Of a stretch of 64,000 nt of DNA, positions 1-9,133 are shown in pieces. The position numbers and the translations under genes are program-made. Below the pieces are notes generated by a model that saw only the letters and a list, made by a program, of their open reading frames with translations, did not search any database and was not told the DNA's origin. The stretch's first letter is position 1, and every line of letters begins with the position of its first letter. The DNA lies in contig NC_019678.1 of NCBI RefSeq assembly GCF_000316665.1, positions 434,001 through 498,000 on the forward strand, read 5' to 3'. The DNA comes from Rivularia sp. PCC 7116. GTDB taxonomy: Bacteria > Cyanobacteriota > Cyanobacteriia > Cyanobacteriales > Nostocaceae.

Positions 1-262
1 CTTTAATTATTTAAATGAGTCATATCTGTTAATATTCTGGATTTTCAGAATGTTAGTATATTCATAAAGTTGTTGCTTCAACTATTCGTAAGAGCAATAT
101 ATGAAAATTATTTTTTGCTTTTAATTAAATGCCTAAAATCTAGGTAAGCTGCATCTTGAAATGATGCAAACAGAGAACTGATTAATTTTATTAGAATTTT
201 AAATAATATTTAGACAGTTAAAATTCAATTTTGCGAATATATTTTTTGAGTCAAACAAAAAA

Positions 263-1186
263 ATGAAAAAAGAGATTAAAGAAGTAGCTGAAACTTTCAG
301 CAATACGAGTGCATCTAACCAAGCCGCAAATCAACAACAGCAAAGTATCCGAGAAAAAATTATTAACCAAGTTCTCAAAGGTGAAAACCCTAGCAGTTTA
401 AACTTAATTTTTACCAATTTAAAAGAAGCTAAGCTAATTGGGGTTAACCTAAGCAATATGTATCTTAGTGGCGTTGAATTGTGTAGTGCCGATTTAACAA
501 ATGCTCAGTTACTAGGAGTTGATTTAAGCGAAGCAGATTTGAGCAACAGCAAATTGGTTAACGCTCAGTTGGCGGGAGCAAATCTTAACAGCATAAAGTT
601 GATTGCAGCTAATCTTAGTAATGCTAATTTACGAGATGCTAACCTCTGCACTTCTAAACTCAATCATGCTTGTTTAATCGGTGCCCAGTTGTTAGGGGCA
701 AATTTGAGTGGTGCTGAATTAACCGATGCGAATTTAAATAATGCCTTACTTCACAAAATTTACTTGTGGAATGCCAACCTTAATAATGCTCAGTTAATTA
801 ATTCCGATTTAACTGATGCCTATATGAACAACGTCAAGCTTAATAATGCCGATTTAACTGGTGCAATTCTTGTAAATGCTCAGCTTTCTGAAGCTAAATT
901 AAAAAATGCTAACTTAAAATCGGTTAATTTGAATTCTGCCCAATTAGATAATGCGAATTTAAGGAATGCCGACTTGAGCGACGCTTGCTTAGAGAAAGTC
1001 AATTTACAGAATAGCAATCTTGAAGGAGCTATTTTACATAATACAAACTTTCATCAAGCAGCCTTAAATAACGCTAATCTCACGAATGCAAAAGTGAAAA
1101 ATGCTCGCTTCTCAGAAAATACAGGTATCAGCGAAGACGTAAAAATCTATCTAAAAAGAGAGGGAGCTATCTTTGAAGATGAATAA
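263..1186 (+). CDS. Pentapeptide-repeat protein
   Basis: From about residue 45 to 290 the protein is an almost unbroken run of five-residue repeats of the A(D/N)Lxx type (for example ANLSN, ADLTN, AQLLG), which fold into a right-handed quadrilateral beta-helix. A charged 40-residue N-terminus (KKEIKEVAE, Gln-rich) precedes it and a short acidic tail follows. I see no signal peptide or membrane segment, so it is probably cytosolic. Pentapeptide proteins are very abundant in cyanobacteria; most have no defined role and a few mimic DNA and protect gyrase, but nothing here supports that specific role. The ATG at 263 is the first in frame and has only a weak purine stretch upstream. It stands alone, facing the small minus-strand gene at 1198-1374. 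Confidence 0.9.
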   Translation: MKKEIKEVAETFSNTSASNQAANQQQQSIREKIINQVLKGENPSSLNLIFTNLKEAKLIGVNLSNMYLSGVELCSADLTNAQLLGVDLSEADLSNSKLVNAQLAGANLNSIKLIAANLSNANLRDANLCTSKLNHACLIGAQLLGANLSGAELTDANLNNALLHKIYLWNANLNNAQLINSDLTDAYMNNVKLNNADLTGAILVNAQLSEAKLKNANLKSVNLNSAQLDNANLRNADLSDACLEKVNLQNSNLEGAILHNTNFHQAALNNANLTNAKVKNARFSENTGISEDVKIYLKREGAIFEDE

Positions 1187-1197
1187 TTACGAAACAA

Positions 1198-1374
1198 TCA
1201 TGACACCAAAGTAATTAAATTAGAAAATGCTTCGGTTGCATCTGCTAAAGCTTTACTTTGAAAAACAAATTCGCTGTAGTCTGCCAAGTTATCCAAACCA
1301 ACCACATTTAACATGACTTCAGCAGTTACCCATGCAGAGGTTTCGATAAATAATTTTCGCCATCTTACTTTCAT
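1198..1374 (-). CDS. Small conserved-type protein, 58 aa (WRKLFIETSAW family)
   Basis: A short reading frame starting MKVRWRKLFIET and ending NLITLVS, preceded by a strong ribosome site (AAGGAGA, about 8 bases before the ATG). The middle reads VGLDNLADYSEFVF. I recall short proteins of this pattern (WxxLFxxTSxW ... GLDDLADYSEFVF) as common unannotated genes in filamentous cyanobacteria, but I know no function. There are no Cys pairs, no signal peptide and no transmembrane helix. The strong ribosome site and the recognisable pattern are the reasons for calling it. It converges on the pentapeptide gene with 11 bases between the stops. Confidence 0.72.
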   Translation of the reverse strand: MKVRWRKLFIETSAWVTAEVMLNVVGLDNLADYSEFVFQSKALADATEAFSNLITLVS

Positions 1375-1825
1375 AACGTTTGTCTCCTTTTTTGAAATAC
1401 CACTTCTTAAGCAATTGATTATTTAAACTTTGCCCTTAGTTAAGAAATGTAAATTATTTCAACGAATGATTTCAATAGCTTGATTAAAAAACTGAGGTAG
1501 TAATTTTACCTCCATAAAAGATGGAAATTACGAATTGACGAAAATTGTGGGCAGCCTGTAAACCTTACCTAGTAAGCTCTGAGCTTGTTTACGCTAGCTA
1601 AAAAGATAAACAGTAATTTGTATCGCATCAGTGTGGGGAACCCGGTTTCTTACCGATCGCACAATCAGATATGGCAGTTTTCACTTGAAGGGACATTTGT
1701 CACAAATCTGAAACCGTTGTAGAGACGTGGCAATGCTACGTCTCAAACAATGTGAAATCAGTACTTAATCTTTTTGTTCAGCAACGCCAAAAAAACAAGC
1801 AACCACCAAAGCCGAAGAATAACAA
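1375..1825. other. Non-coding stretch with an interspersed palindrome
   Basis: About 450 bases with no convincing gene. It contains the upstream region and ribosome site of the 58-aa gene (about 1383-1391) and, at 1722-1744, a copy of a GAGACGT palindrome that recurs near the other end of the window. Confidence 0.5.
1722..1744. repeat. Interspersed palindrome GAGACGT...ACGTCTC, copy 1
   Basis: A 23-base near-perfect palindrome with arms GAGACGTGGCA and TGCTACGTCTC. A second copy with one base different in the arm sits at 63299-63321. The same GTAGAGACG start also forms the ends of the larger inverted-repeat element at 21065-21254, so these are probably related small mobile or REP-like sequences. 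Confidence 0.75.
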
Positions 1826-3211
1826 TTAACCATTAACTGTTAATTTTTCTACAGCATCAGCTTGTGTGGGTAAAGCAGCTGTTAAAACTTCACTTCCATT
1901 ATCTGTAACTAAAACATCATCTTCGATTCGGATTCCTCGGACATCTGCAAACTGCGATAAACGTTCCCAGTTGACAAATTGTTTAAAATTATCGCGATTC
2001 TCCGAATTATTCACAATCGCGGGTACTTGATAAAAACCCGGTTCAATTGTAACTACCATTCCGGCATGTAAAGGTCGATTTAGACGCAAGTAACCCAAGC
2101 CAAAACGTCCGCTTCTTTGTCTTCCTTCTTCGTACCCTGCTAAATCTCCTAAGTCTTCCATATCATGCACATCTAAGCCAAGTAAATGTCCGATTCCGTG
2201 AGGGAAAAACAAAGCATGAGCATCTACATTTACCAACTCTTCGGGATTACCTTGCAAAATACCTAAATCTATTAAACCTTCAGCAATAACCTGACAAGCA
2301 CAAAGATGAATATCTTCGTACTCTATACCTGGGCTGATTTTGTCAATACAGGCATCATGGGCTGCTAAGACAACATCATAAATATCTCTTTGAGTTGATG
2401 AAAATTTTCCGCTCACAGCCCAAGTTCGAGTTACGTCAGCAGCCCAACCATTGGGAGTTTCCGCGCCAACATCAGCAAGCAGTAAATCGTCCGAGTTTAA
2501 GGAATTTTCATAATGCTCGTTGTGCAACACTTCCCCCCGCACCGTGACAATACTGTTATAAGATGTTGTCATATTACGAGCAATGATTACTGATTCCATT
2601 GCCGCTCGTACTTGTGCTTCTGTTTTCGCTGCTGCGGTTGCAGCCATACCAGCTTTATGGGCTTCTATAGTAACGGCAACAGCTTGACGTATTTCATCCA
2701 AAGCGGCTTCGTCGTGGGTAAGACGCAGCTGAGCAACAGCCTTAGCTAATTGCAAATCTTTATTTTCCGGTGGACGTTGCGGTAAAATCCATCTATCTAG
2801 TAATTGTGATTGTTGCGTCCATGAAGCTGCATCTTGTACGGCAATTGTTGCTACATCCTGTAAATATGATTCAAGTTCAGCCATTGGGTAAGCTTCATCA
2901 GCACCAATTTGTTCTGCAATTTCATCGCGACTCGGCATTTCTCCATGCCAAAGAGCGCTACTTGGTGAGGGATTATCTATAAACAATTGCAGTTTACCTG
3001 CTTCCAAACGAATCGCAGTATTTTTCAAAGGTAATCCGGCAAAATAGAGAAAATGACTGCTAGGACGATGTGGAAAGATGTTTGCAGAAAAATTACGGGG
3101 ACTAGGATTACCAGACCAGAATACTGCCGGAAAATCGATTAAATCGGCTAATTTTTCTCTTCTTTTACGTAAAGTTTCTGCAAGTGAGTTAGAAGTAGAT
3201 GTTGTTGTCAT
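1826..3211 (-). CDS. pepP: Xaa-Pro aminopeptidase (aminopeptidase P, M24B)
   Basis: Removes an N-terminal residue that precedes proline; a cytosolic two-metal enzyme. Residues about 12-120 match the aminopeptidase P N-terminal domain (FWSGNPSPRNFSANIFPHRPSSHFLYFAGL) and residues 165-445 the pita-bread M24 fold. All five metal ligands are visible: D247 (LLLADVGAE), D259 (AADVTRTW), H342 (GIGHLLG), E390 (VTIEPGFY) and E430 (GIRIEDDVL). The length, 461 residues, is normal for the family. It is a single gene on the minus strand, and its start lies next to a short tandem repeat tract. The alternative, a prolidase, is less likely because of the N-terminal domain. Confidence 0.93.
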   Translation of the reverse strand: MTTTSTSNSLAETLRKRREKLADLIDFPAVFWSGNPSPRNFSANIFPHRPSSHFLYFAGLPLKNTAIRLEAGKLQLFIDNPSPSSALWHGEMPSRDEIAEQIGADEAYPMAELESYLQDVATIAVQDAASWTQQSQLLDRWILPQRPPENKDLQLAKAVAQLRLTHDEAALDEIRQAVAVTIEAHKAGMAATAAAKTEAQVRAAMESVIIARNMTTSYNSIVTVRGEVLHNEHYENSLNSDDLLLADVGAETPNGWAADVTRTWAVSGKFSSTQRDIYDVVLAAHDACIDKISPGIEYEDIHLCACQVIAEGLIDLGILQGNPEELVNVDAHALFFPHGIGHLLGLDVHDMEDLGDLAGYEEGRQRSGRFGLGYLRLNRPLHAGMVVTIEPGFYQVPAIVNNSENRDNFKQFVNWERLSQFADVRGIRIEDDVLVTDNGSEVLTAALPTQADAVEKLTVNG

Positions 3212-3220
3212 TGTTTAGGT

Positions 3221-3286
3221 ATTGGTAATTGGGCATTGGTAGTTGGTAATTGGTAGTTGGTAATTGGGCATTGGGCATTGGTAATA
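3221..3286. repeat. Short tandem repeat tract (TTGGTAA / TTGGGCA)
   Basis: Imperfect seven-base units TTGGTAA, TTGGTAG and TTGGGCA repeated about nine times directly upstream of pepP. This is the STRR type of repeat typical of filamentous cyanobacteria. Confidence 0.85.
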
Positions 3287-3391
3287 ACTTGACATCTTCC
3301 AGTCACTGCCAAAGGGGTACCGAATGCAGTGGGGAATTCCAAAAATCGCTCTTTAGTTTCCTCTTTCTACAACCCGATTTAGATAAAATTA

Positions 3392-3449
3392 ATAACTGTT
3401 CGCTGATAACTGTTCGCTGTTAACTGCTCACTGTTAACTGATAACTGAT
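3392..3449. repeat. Short tandem repeat tract (TAACTGTTCGC / TAACTGA)
   Basis: Repeats of TAACTG followed by TTCGC, CTCAC or ATAAC, ending exactly at the ATG of the next gene. The repeats therefore occupy the leader of that gene, and no normal ribosome site is visible. Confidence 0.8.
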
Positions 3450-3863
3450 ATGAAACAAAGCAACTGGTTGATTGAAGAATTGCCAGGATTAAGCCAAGAT
3501 GAAATTAATAATTTGAAAAATAATGGTTTTACAACTACTTTAGCTCTGGTAAAACAAGGAAAAACTCCACAAGAAAAGTTAATACTGGCACAGAAGCTAC
3601 AGGTTCATGTCCAGTATGTAAATAAGTGGGTTGCTTTAGCGGATTTAGCTCGAATCCCCAGTGTGGGAACGGAATATTCTGGGTTGTTGCTTCATGCTGG
3701 CATTGCTTCGGTGGTGCAGTTGTCAACTACTCCCCCCCATCGCTTACACAAACAAATTTTGCGTTTGCAAGTAGCAACTCTACAAAGGCGAGATTTATGC
3801 CCTGCGGTTGAACAAGTAAATGAATGGGTTGAGCAAGCCAAGAAGTTATCAGTTAGGAGTTAG
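3450..3863 (+). CDS. DUF4332 domain protein
   Basis: 137 residues with two helix-hairpin-helix-like halves: residues 8-60 (IEELPGLSQDEINNLKNNGF) and residues 65-125 (LARIPSVGTEYSGLLLHAGI). The pattern of a short 'LPGL' or 'IPSVG' turn followed by an 'L...GI' helix is that of the DUF4332 family, which resembles the DNA-binding or oligomerising HhH domains of DNA polymerase beta and RadA. The role of the family is unknown. There is no signal peptide. It is a single gene, divergent from pepP and convergent with the TetR gene. The start was chosen as the only ATG near the N-terminus of the domain. Confidence 0.82.
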   Translation: MKQSNWLIEELPGLSQDEINNLKNNGFTTTLALVKQGKTPQEKLILAQKLQVHVQYVNKWVALADLARIPSVGTEYSGLLLHAGIASVVQLSTTPPHRLHKQILRLQVATLQRRDLCPAVEQVNEWVEQAKKLSVRS

Positions 3864-3981
3864 AAGTTATATCCCGTATAGTAATTGCTTGTAAATTGTC
3901 TTTAAACTACAAACTTTTAAATCCCATTATTAATCGTTAATTCTCTTTCTAGCTCCTAATCACTCCCTATCGCAAGCTATA

Positions 3982-4596
3982 CTACTCTTTCTCCAGTACG
4001 CCGTTGAGAAATATGTCAGCCAGCCCTTCTGCCATTTTCTGTTTTTCTTGGGGGGAAGCATCTGGTTCCATAAGTGTATTATGTGAAAAGCCTGCCACAG
4101 CAAACATTCCTAGAAAAACCTGAGCTACGAGTTTTGCATCTGTCTTGCGGTAGATTCCTTTATCCATTGCTGTTTGAAAGAAAGCTTCAGCAACATCAGT
4201 CATTTTATCAATCACCTCTTTTTGAATGCGATCGCGAAGTTCGGGATGAAACTGGGCTTCCATAAAACAAACTTTCATCATGTCGGCATTTTTTTGTAAA
4301 TTCCACATCCGACGACGCATTACTTGGGCTACGGCTTTATAGCTACCCATTTCACTTAATTCGGTGAGTAAATCGGTTAGAATATCCACCCAGCCAGCAG
4401 TTGCAACTTCAACTAAGATTGCTTTTTTATTAGAAAAATGGCGGAATAACGTTCCTTCAGCAACTCCTGCTTTTTGTGCTAAGTCGCGGGTAGTCGTACC
4501 GTCAAATCCTTGAGAAGCAAACAACTTTTGTGCTGCTTGCAAAATCCGATCGCGTGTTTGTATTTCTGGAGGAGGAGGAGATTTAAAAGCTCGCAT
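3982..4596 (-). CDS. TetR/AcrR family transcriptional regulator
   Basis: A one-component repressor. The N-terminal helix-turn-helix covers residues about 13-60 (RDRILQAAQKLFASQGFDG, then TTTRDLAQKAGVAEGTLFRHF), a textbook TetR DNA-binding domain. Residues 70-204 are the all-helical ligand-binding and dimer domain, whose ligand cannot be predicted. The length, 204 residues, is typical. It is transcribed away from the M16 protease pair that starts at 4938; the 340-base space between them would hold both promoters, so control of the protease genes is possible but unproven. The gene contains an HIP1-like site (GCGATCGCG). Confidence 0.92.
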   Translation of the reverse strand: MRAFKSPPPPEIQTRDRILQAAQKLFASQGFDGTTTRDLAQKAGVAEGTLFRHFSNKKAILVEVATAGWVDILTDLLTELSEMGSYKAVAQVMRRRMWNLQKNADMMKVCFMEAQFHPELRDRIQKEVIDKMTDVAEAFFQTAMDKGIYRKTDAKLVAQVFLGMFAVAGFSHNTLMEPDASPQEKQKMAEGLADIFLNGVLEKE

Positions 4597-4937
4597 AGTA
4601 TTAGTGATGGTGATTGTTCCGGAACTGCATCTGTAGCATTATTGTCTAACGTTAAGTACTATAAGCTGCAAATCTTTAATATAAGATTAAGCCTTGAGAA
4701 TTAAGATTTTTGCTGGAGCCAGAAGATAGCCCGATAATCTGTAATTTATAATACGTTGCTTAAGCGCCAACTTGAACTGCGTAATTAGAAATATAGAGGA
4801 TGAAAATATATGGTGATATGGCGAAGCTAAAAGAAATTACAATTCCGTTGTTTTGGAATGCGAGAGATGTAAAAATGTTCAATTCTCTAAGTTTATTGCC
4901 CCCAAGCGATATTCTTGCACAGTTTAAAAGGAAAATT

Positions 4938-6482
4938 ATGGGAAATATCTCACGTCGGCTGTTTGCACTGCTTTTAGCATTAGTTTTTTGTTGGGAGTTT
5001 TTACCGGCAGCTGCATCTGCTCAAACTCCATCTGGGGAAACTTCGATTCAACCTTATTTAGATCGGGTTACTGAAAATTTGACGGAGTTTAAGCTAGATA
5101 ATGGCATGAAGTTCATTGTTCTAAGACGACAAAAAGCTCCTGTAGTTTCTTTTCTTACTTATGCTGATGTCGGTGGTGTAGACGAACCAGAAGGTAAAAC
5201 CGGTGTTGCACACTTTTTAGAGCATTTAGCTTTTAAAGGTACTGACAGAATTGGTACAAAAAATTACGCTAAAGAAACAAGGTTGCTCGATCGATTAGAT
5301 AAATTAGCAGCCCAAATTCAACAAGCTTCTTCAGCAGAACAAAAAGATAAAGTTGCTCAACTAAAAGCTCGGTTTAAAAAGATAGAAGAGCAAGCTCGCC
5401 AAACGGTAAAGCAAAATGAGTTGGGTAGAATTGTCGAACAAGCTGGGGGTGTGGGCTTAAATGCTACGACTTCTACCGAAGCGACTAAATATTTTTACAG
5501 CTTTCCTTCTAATAAATTAGAACTTTGGATGTCTCTGGAGTCGGAGCGTTTTCTTAATCCCGAGTTGCGACGCGAATTTTATAAGGAAAAAGATGTAATT
5601 CTTGAAGAAAGACGGATGCGGGTAGATAATTCACCCATTGGACAGATGATTGAAAAGTTTAACGACACGGCTTTTCAAAAGCATCCTTATAAACGCCCGG
5701 TGATTGGTTACGACAAAGATATCCGTAACTTGACAACCGAAGATGTACAGCAATTTTTCGATACATACTACGTTCCCAGCAATATTACGGTTGCTGTAGT
5801 TGGAGATGTCCAACCTGCTGAAGTCAAAAAACTAGCGGAAGCTTATTTTGGACGTTATGAAGCTAAACCCAAACCAGAACAGGAACTCGCAGTAGAACCA
5901 AAACAAACTCAAGAAAAAGAATTTACCTTAAATTTACCTTCTCAACCTTGGTATTTAGAAGGTTATCACCGTCCAAGTATTAACGATCCAGATAATGCAG
6001 TTTATGACATTATTAGCGGTTTGCTTAGCGACGGACGTACTTCGCGACTGTATAAATCTTTGGTAGAAAAGCAACAATTAGCACTAGCAGCGCAGGGATT
6101 TAGCGGTTTCCCAGGAGATAAATATCCCAACTTAATGCTTTTCTATGCTTTGACTGCACCGGGACGTAGTGTTGATGAGGTAGCTAAAGCGCTGCGAGAG
6201 CAAATTGAAGCATTAAAAACACAGCCAGTTTCCGTGAAAGAATTAGAAAGGGTAAAAACTAATGCCCGTGCGGGTTTGTTACGTTCCCTAGATTCTAATA
6301 TGGGGATGGCGCAGCAGTTATTAGAATACGAAGTCAAAACTGGTTCCTGGAAGAATTTGTTTGAAAAGTTAGAAAAAATTGAAGCCGTAACCGCTCAAGA
6401 TGTGATGCGCGTCGCAAAAGAGACTTTTGTGGCAGAAAATCGCACCGTCGGAAAATTATTGCCGAAGAAGCCCGGTAGTTAA
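4938..6482 (+). CDS. M16 family zinc protease, active-type subunit, secreted
   Basis: A pitrilysin/processing-peptidase-like metalloprotease. I start it at the ATG at 4938, preceded by AAAAGGA, because this gives a clean signal peptide (GNISRRLFALLLALVF, then AAASAQT); the frame is open further upstream to 4800 but that extension has no matching feature. The zinc motif HxxEH is present (HFLEH, codons from 5211), with the family GVAHFLEHLAFKGT context, and the distal Glu region lies in the segment ending KDVILEERR. Two M16 domains follow (N-terminal half, then residues about 200-500 with the C-terminal R/Y segment GLLSDGRTSRLYKSL). It is paired with the next gene, 114 bases downstream, as in other bacterial M16 heterodimers. 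Exported to the periplasm or outer surface. Confidence 0.92.
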   Translation: MGNISRRLFALLLALVFCWEFLPAAASAQTPSGETSIQPYLDRVTENLTEFKLDNGMKFIVLRRQKAPVVSFLTYADVGGVDEPEGKTGVAHFLEHLAFKGTDRIGTKNYAKETRLLDRLDKLAAQIQQASSAEQKDKVAQLKARFKKIEEQARQTVKQNELGRIVEQAGGVGLNATTSTEATKYFYSFPSNKLELWMSLESERFLNPELRREFYKEKDVILEERRMRVDNSPIGQMIEKFNDTAFQKHPYKRPVIGYDKDIRNLTTEDVQQFFDTYYVPSNITVAVVGDVQPAEVKKLAEAYFGRYEAKPKPEQELAVEPKQTQEKEFTLNLPSQPWYLEGYHRPSINDPDNAVYDIISGLLSDGRTSRLYKSLVEKQQLALAAQGFSGFPGDKYPNLMLFYALTAPGRSVDEVAKALREQIEALKTQPVSVKELERVKTNARAGLLRSLDSNMGMAQQLLEYEVKTGSWKNLFEKLEKIEAVTAQDVMRVAKETFVAENRTVGKLLPKKPGS

Positions 6483-6483
6483 G

Positions 6484-6590
6484 AGATGGGGAAATAAGGA
6501 GATGGGGAGATAAGGAAATAAATTTAAGCTCCTCACTCCTAATTCCCAATGCCCAATGCCCAATGCCCCATTCCCAATTCCCAATTAGGA
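6484..6590. repeat. Short tandem repeats between the two M16 genes
   Basis: Two tracts: GAGATGGGGA/GATAAGGA units at 6484-6523 and CCCAATG/CCCAATT units at about 6544-6590. They lie between co-oriented genes that probably share a transcript. Confidence 0.75.
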
Positions 6591-6596
6591 GAGAGA

Positions 6597-8120
6597 ATGA
6601 AGATTAAAAGAATAAGGTACAACAAAAAAGTGAAAAGATTGCTTTACTCGTTACTGGTTTGTTTGGCTTTTGTACTGGTAAGTTTTGACTTTTCTGGTGC
6701 AATGGCACAGCAAGTAACGGCACAAGTTAAGTATACGCCCAAGCATTATACTGACTTGAAATTCGAGCCGGTAGGTGAAATCAAGTTGCCCGAATACGAA
6801 CGGTACCAACTTGATAACGGCATGATAGTTTATTTAATGGAAAATCATGAGCTGCCGTTGGTTAATGGTAGAGCGATAATTCATACTGGTTCACGGTTTG
6901 AGCCTGCTGACGAGGTTGGTTTGGCTCAGCTGACGGGTGGAGTAATGCGTACTGGAGGTACTGTGCAACATCCTCCCGACGAACTTAACCAAATGTTGGA
7001 ACAAAGAGCGGCTTCGGTAGAAACTAGTATTGGGGATACTTCTGGTAATGCTGGTTTTGCAGCGCTCAGCGAAGACTTGGATACGGTTTTCGGGTTATTC
7101 GCCGAAGTATTGCAACAACCAGCTTTCGCGCAAAACCAGCTAGAGCTAGCAAAAACACAGACGAAGGGTAGTATTGCCCGTCGTAACGATAGCCCCGATG
7201 ACATTGCCCGCCGCGAGTTCAAAAAGCTGATTTACGGTGAAAATAGCCCTTATGCTCGCATCCCAGAATATGCATCGCTCAATAATATTACTCGCGAGGA
7301 TTTAGTCAAGTTCTACCAAAAGTATTATTATCCCAATAATATGATTCTGGGTATTGAAGGAGATTTCGATTCTGCTAAAATGAAATCTTTGATTGAGAAA
7401 ACATTCGGCAGTTGGAAAGCTAACCCTAACTTCAAAAAACCACAATTACCACAAGTTTCTCAAGCTAAAACCGGCGGAGTCTTTTTTGTCAATCAACCCC
7501 AGTTAACCCAAAGTAACGTACTTATCGGACATATTGGCGGCAAATTCGCCAGCCCCGACTATCCCGAATTGGATGTGATGAATGGGGTAATGAATGGATT
7601 CGGTGGAAGATTGTTCAATGAAGTGCGATCGCGCCAAGGTTTAGCATACTCAGTATACGGTTACTGGAGTCCCCGTTTCGATTATCCCGGAATGTTTATT
7701 TCTGGCGGACAAACACGTAGTGATGCTACAGTACAGTTCATCAAAGCTGTAGAGGAAGAAATCAAGCGGATTCAAACCCAACCCGTAACCCCTCAAGAAT
7801 TAGCATTTGCGAAAGAGTCTACGTTAAATTCTTTTGTCTTCAATTTCCAAGATCCTGCTCAGACTTTATCGCGTTTGATGCGCTACGAGTATTACGGTTA
7901 TCCTAAAGATTTCTTGTTTACCTATCAAAAGCAGGTTGAAAATACTACGGTAGAAGATGTGCAGCGAGTAGCAAAAGAACATCTCAAGCTTAGCGATTTA
8001 GTATTTTTGGTTGTAGGAAATCAAACCGCTATCAAGCCACCGCTTACAAAACTTGCATCCCAGATAACGCCTATAGATGTAACCATTCCCGGTACTCCTA
8101 AGCCGCAAGCGAGTCAATAG
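6597..8120 (+). CDS. M16 family protein lacking the zinc motif (partner subunit)
   Basis: Same fold as the upstream gene, but where the active subunit has HFLEH this one reads QLTGG (context GLAQLTGGVMRTGGT), so zinc ligands and catalytic Glu are gone. The C-terminal substrate-binding segment (GGRLFNEVRSRQGLAYSVYGYW) is well kept. This is the pattern of the non-catalytic partner in M16 heterodimers, like the alpha subunit of mitochondrial processing peptidase. The start at 6597 is preceded by AGGAGAGAGA and gives a signal peptide (LLYSLLVCLAFVLVSF ... AMAQQ); an in-frame ATG at 6549 lies inside the repeat tract and is unlikely. It would act with its neighbour in the periplasm. Confidence 0.9.
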   Translation: MKIKRIRYNKKVKRLLYSLLVCLAFVLVSFDFSGAMAQQVTAQVKYTPKHYTDLKFEPVGEIKLPEYERYQLDNGMIVYLMENHELPLVNGRAIIHTGSRFEPADEVGLAQLTGGVMRTGGTVQHPPDELNQMLEQRAASVETSIGDTSGNAGFAALSEDLDTVFGLFAEVLQQPAFAQNQLELAKTQTKGSIARRNDSPDDIARREFKKLIYGENSPYARIPEYASLNNITREDLVKFYQKYYYPNNMILGIEGDFDSAKMKSLIEKTFGSWKANPNFKKPQLPQVSQAKTGGVFFVNQPQLTQSNVLIGHIGGKFASPDYPELDVMNGVMNGFGGRLFNEVRSRQGLAYSVYGYWSPRFDYPGMFISGGQTRSDATVQFIKAVEEEIKRIQTQPVTPQELAFAKESTLNSFVFNFQDPAQTLSRLMRYEYYGYPKDFLFTYQKQVENTTVEDVQRVAKEHLKLSDLVFLVVGNQTAIKPPLTKLASQITPIDVTIPGTPKPQASQ

Positions 8121-8178
8121 ACATGTCTAGAAAAATTTAGAAACAAACAGCTAAATAAATAAATACCATCAAATTATC

Positions 8179-8210
8179 AACTCTCTTTGCTTCAGCGAGA
8201 GAGTTTTTTT
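8179..8210 (+). terminator. Rho-independent terminator of the M16 pair
   Basis: Perfect 8-bp stem AACTCTCT / AGAGAGTT (8179-8186 with 8198-8205), an 11-base loop and a run of T to 8210, 60 bases after the stop of the second M16 gene. Confidence 0.85.
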
Positions 8211-8839
8211 ATGGCGAATTTCACAATCTTGTGGAATGCACGCCTCGATGGCGTATTACATTCAAATACGCAATAGATAGAGCAGAGTTAAACAGATAAG
8301 GGTGTATTTCGTGTTTTATCAATGAAAACAGCTATATCGACAATATTTATTTATCAAAATTATACACGTAAACAAGAATATTTCACTAAATTAAGCCCAT
8401 GTAAAGCTGTAACCATTTTTTTATATTGAAAATGTAATAGCAGTATAAACACTTAAGTATATACGCTTATTATGTTTTTTACTTATGTATTCCATAAACT
8501 CAAATGAATTACTTCACTGGGTTATATTTTTCACTCATAAAATAATAAAAGAATCGCAGATCTTATTGTATTTTGATTTACAAAAGCTCATATTAAATTA
8601 ATTGAGCAGATTTGAATAAAAATTGTTTTTCAAAACTTAATTAATATCTATATGCTAGGGGACGAACAAGATTAATATTTATTATGTTAAAAAAATAATC
8701 ATTTTTTCTATCAAGTTATAAAACTTATTTATATTAAGTGAAATTAATAAATATCGCAAAAATTTTAGTTGCTTTAGCTATATATTTATTGTTAAAATCA
8801 TAGTAAGTCAATCGAGAACAATTAAGGTTGAGAAATTCC
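8211..8839. other. AT-rich intergenic region upstream of the GG-leader gene
   Basis: About 630 bases with no supported gene. It is very AT-rich and is expected to hold the promoter of the small gene at 8840, but I cannot place one with confidence. Confidence 0.4.
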
Positions 8840-9133
8840 ATGAATATTAATGATTTAGAAGTTTGTGAAGTTGTAGACTCTGGTAATCAAATTATCGGAG
8901 GTAAGCCTATAGCCTTTGCAGCAGGAAGGGCTAAAGCTAAACCAGGGAAAGCGAAGGCAGATGCAATAGCCGTAGGTGTTGGTGATAGTACTAGCGCTGC
9001 AACTTATACAGGCGCTAGTGCATCACCGAAGTTTGGTGCTGCTTATTACGGAGCTTTCGCCTCAGCCCAAAAAGGAACTAAGGTTTCTTATGACACTGCT
9101 TATGGCACAGATTACGCGGCAAAATCATACTAA
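8840..9133 (+). CDS. Double-glycine leader protein, Ala/Lys-rich (97 aa)
   Basis: The leader MNINDLEVCEVVDSGNQIIGG ends in a GG site at residues 20-21, as recognised by C39 peptidase exporters. The mature part (about 76 residues) is rich in Ala, Gly, Lys, Ser and Tyr, with alternating AxAxA runs (KAKADAIAVGVGD, then TYTGASAS). Leader and core both resemble the gene at 12201 (MNIFDL...IGG; KADADAIAFGDKATAKTY), so the two are paralogs. I start at the ATG at 8840, not the TTG at 8828, because it lines up with the paralog. It is probable cargo of the C39 exporter at 15551-18622, although it is on the other strand and 3 kb beyond the operon end. Function unknown: a bacteriocin-like, matrix or sheath protein is possible. 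Confidence 0.8.
   Translation: MNINDLEVCEVVDSGNQIIGGKPIAFAAGRAKAKPGKAKADAIAVGVGDSTSAATYTGASASPKFGAAYYGAFASAQKGTKVSYDTAYGTDYAAKSY

Noticed and set aside
1-262. Possible gene end at the window start
   Set aside because: No open frame runs in from the edge; the stretch appears to be intergenic DNA upstream of the pentapeptide gene.
8840-9133. Classical lanthipeptide or disulfide bacteriocin precursor
   Set aside because: The mature part has no Cys, and no lanthionine synthetase or other modifying enzyme is nearby.
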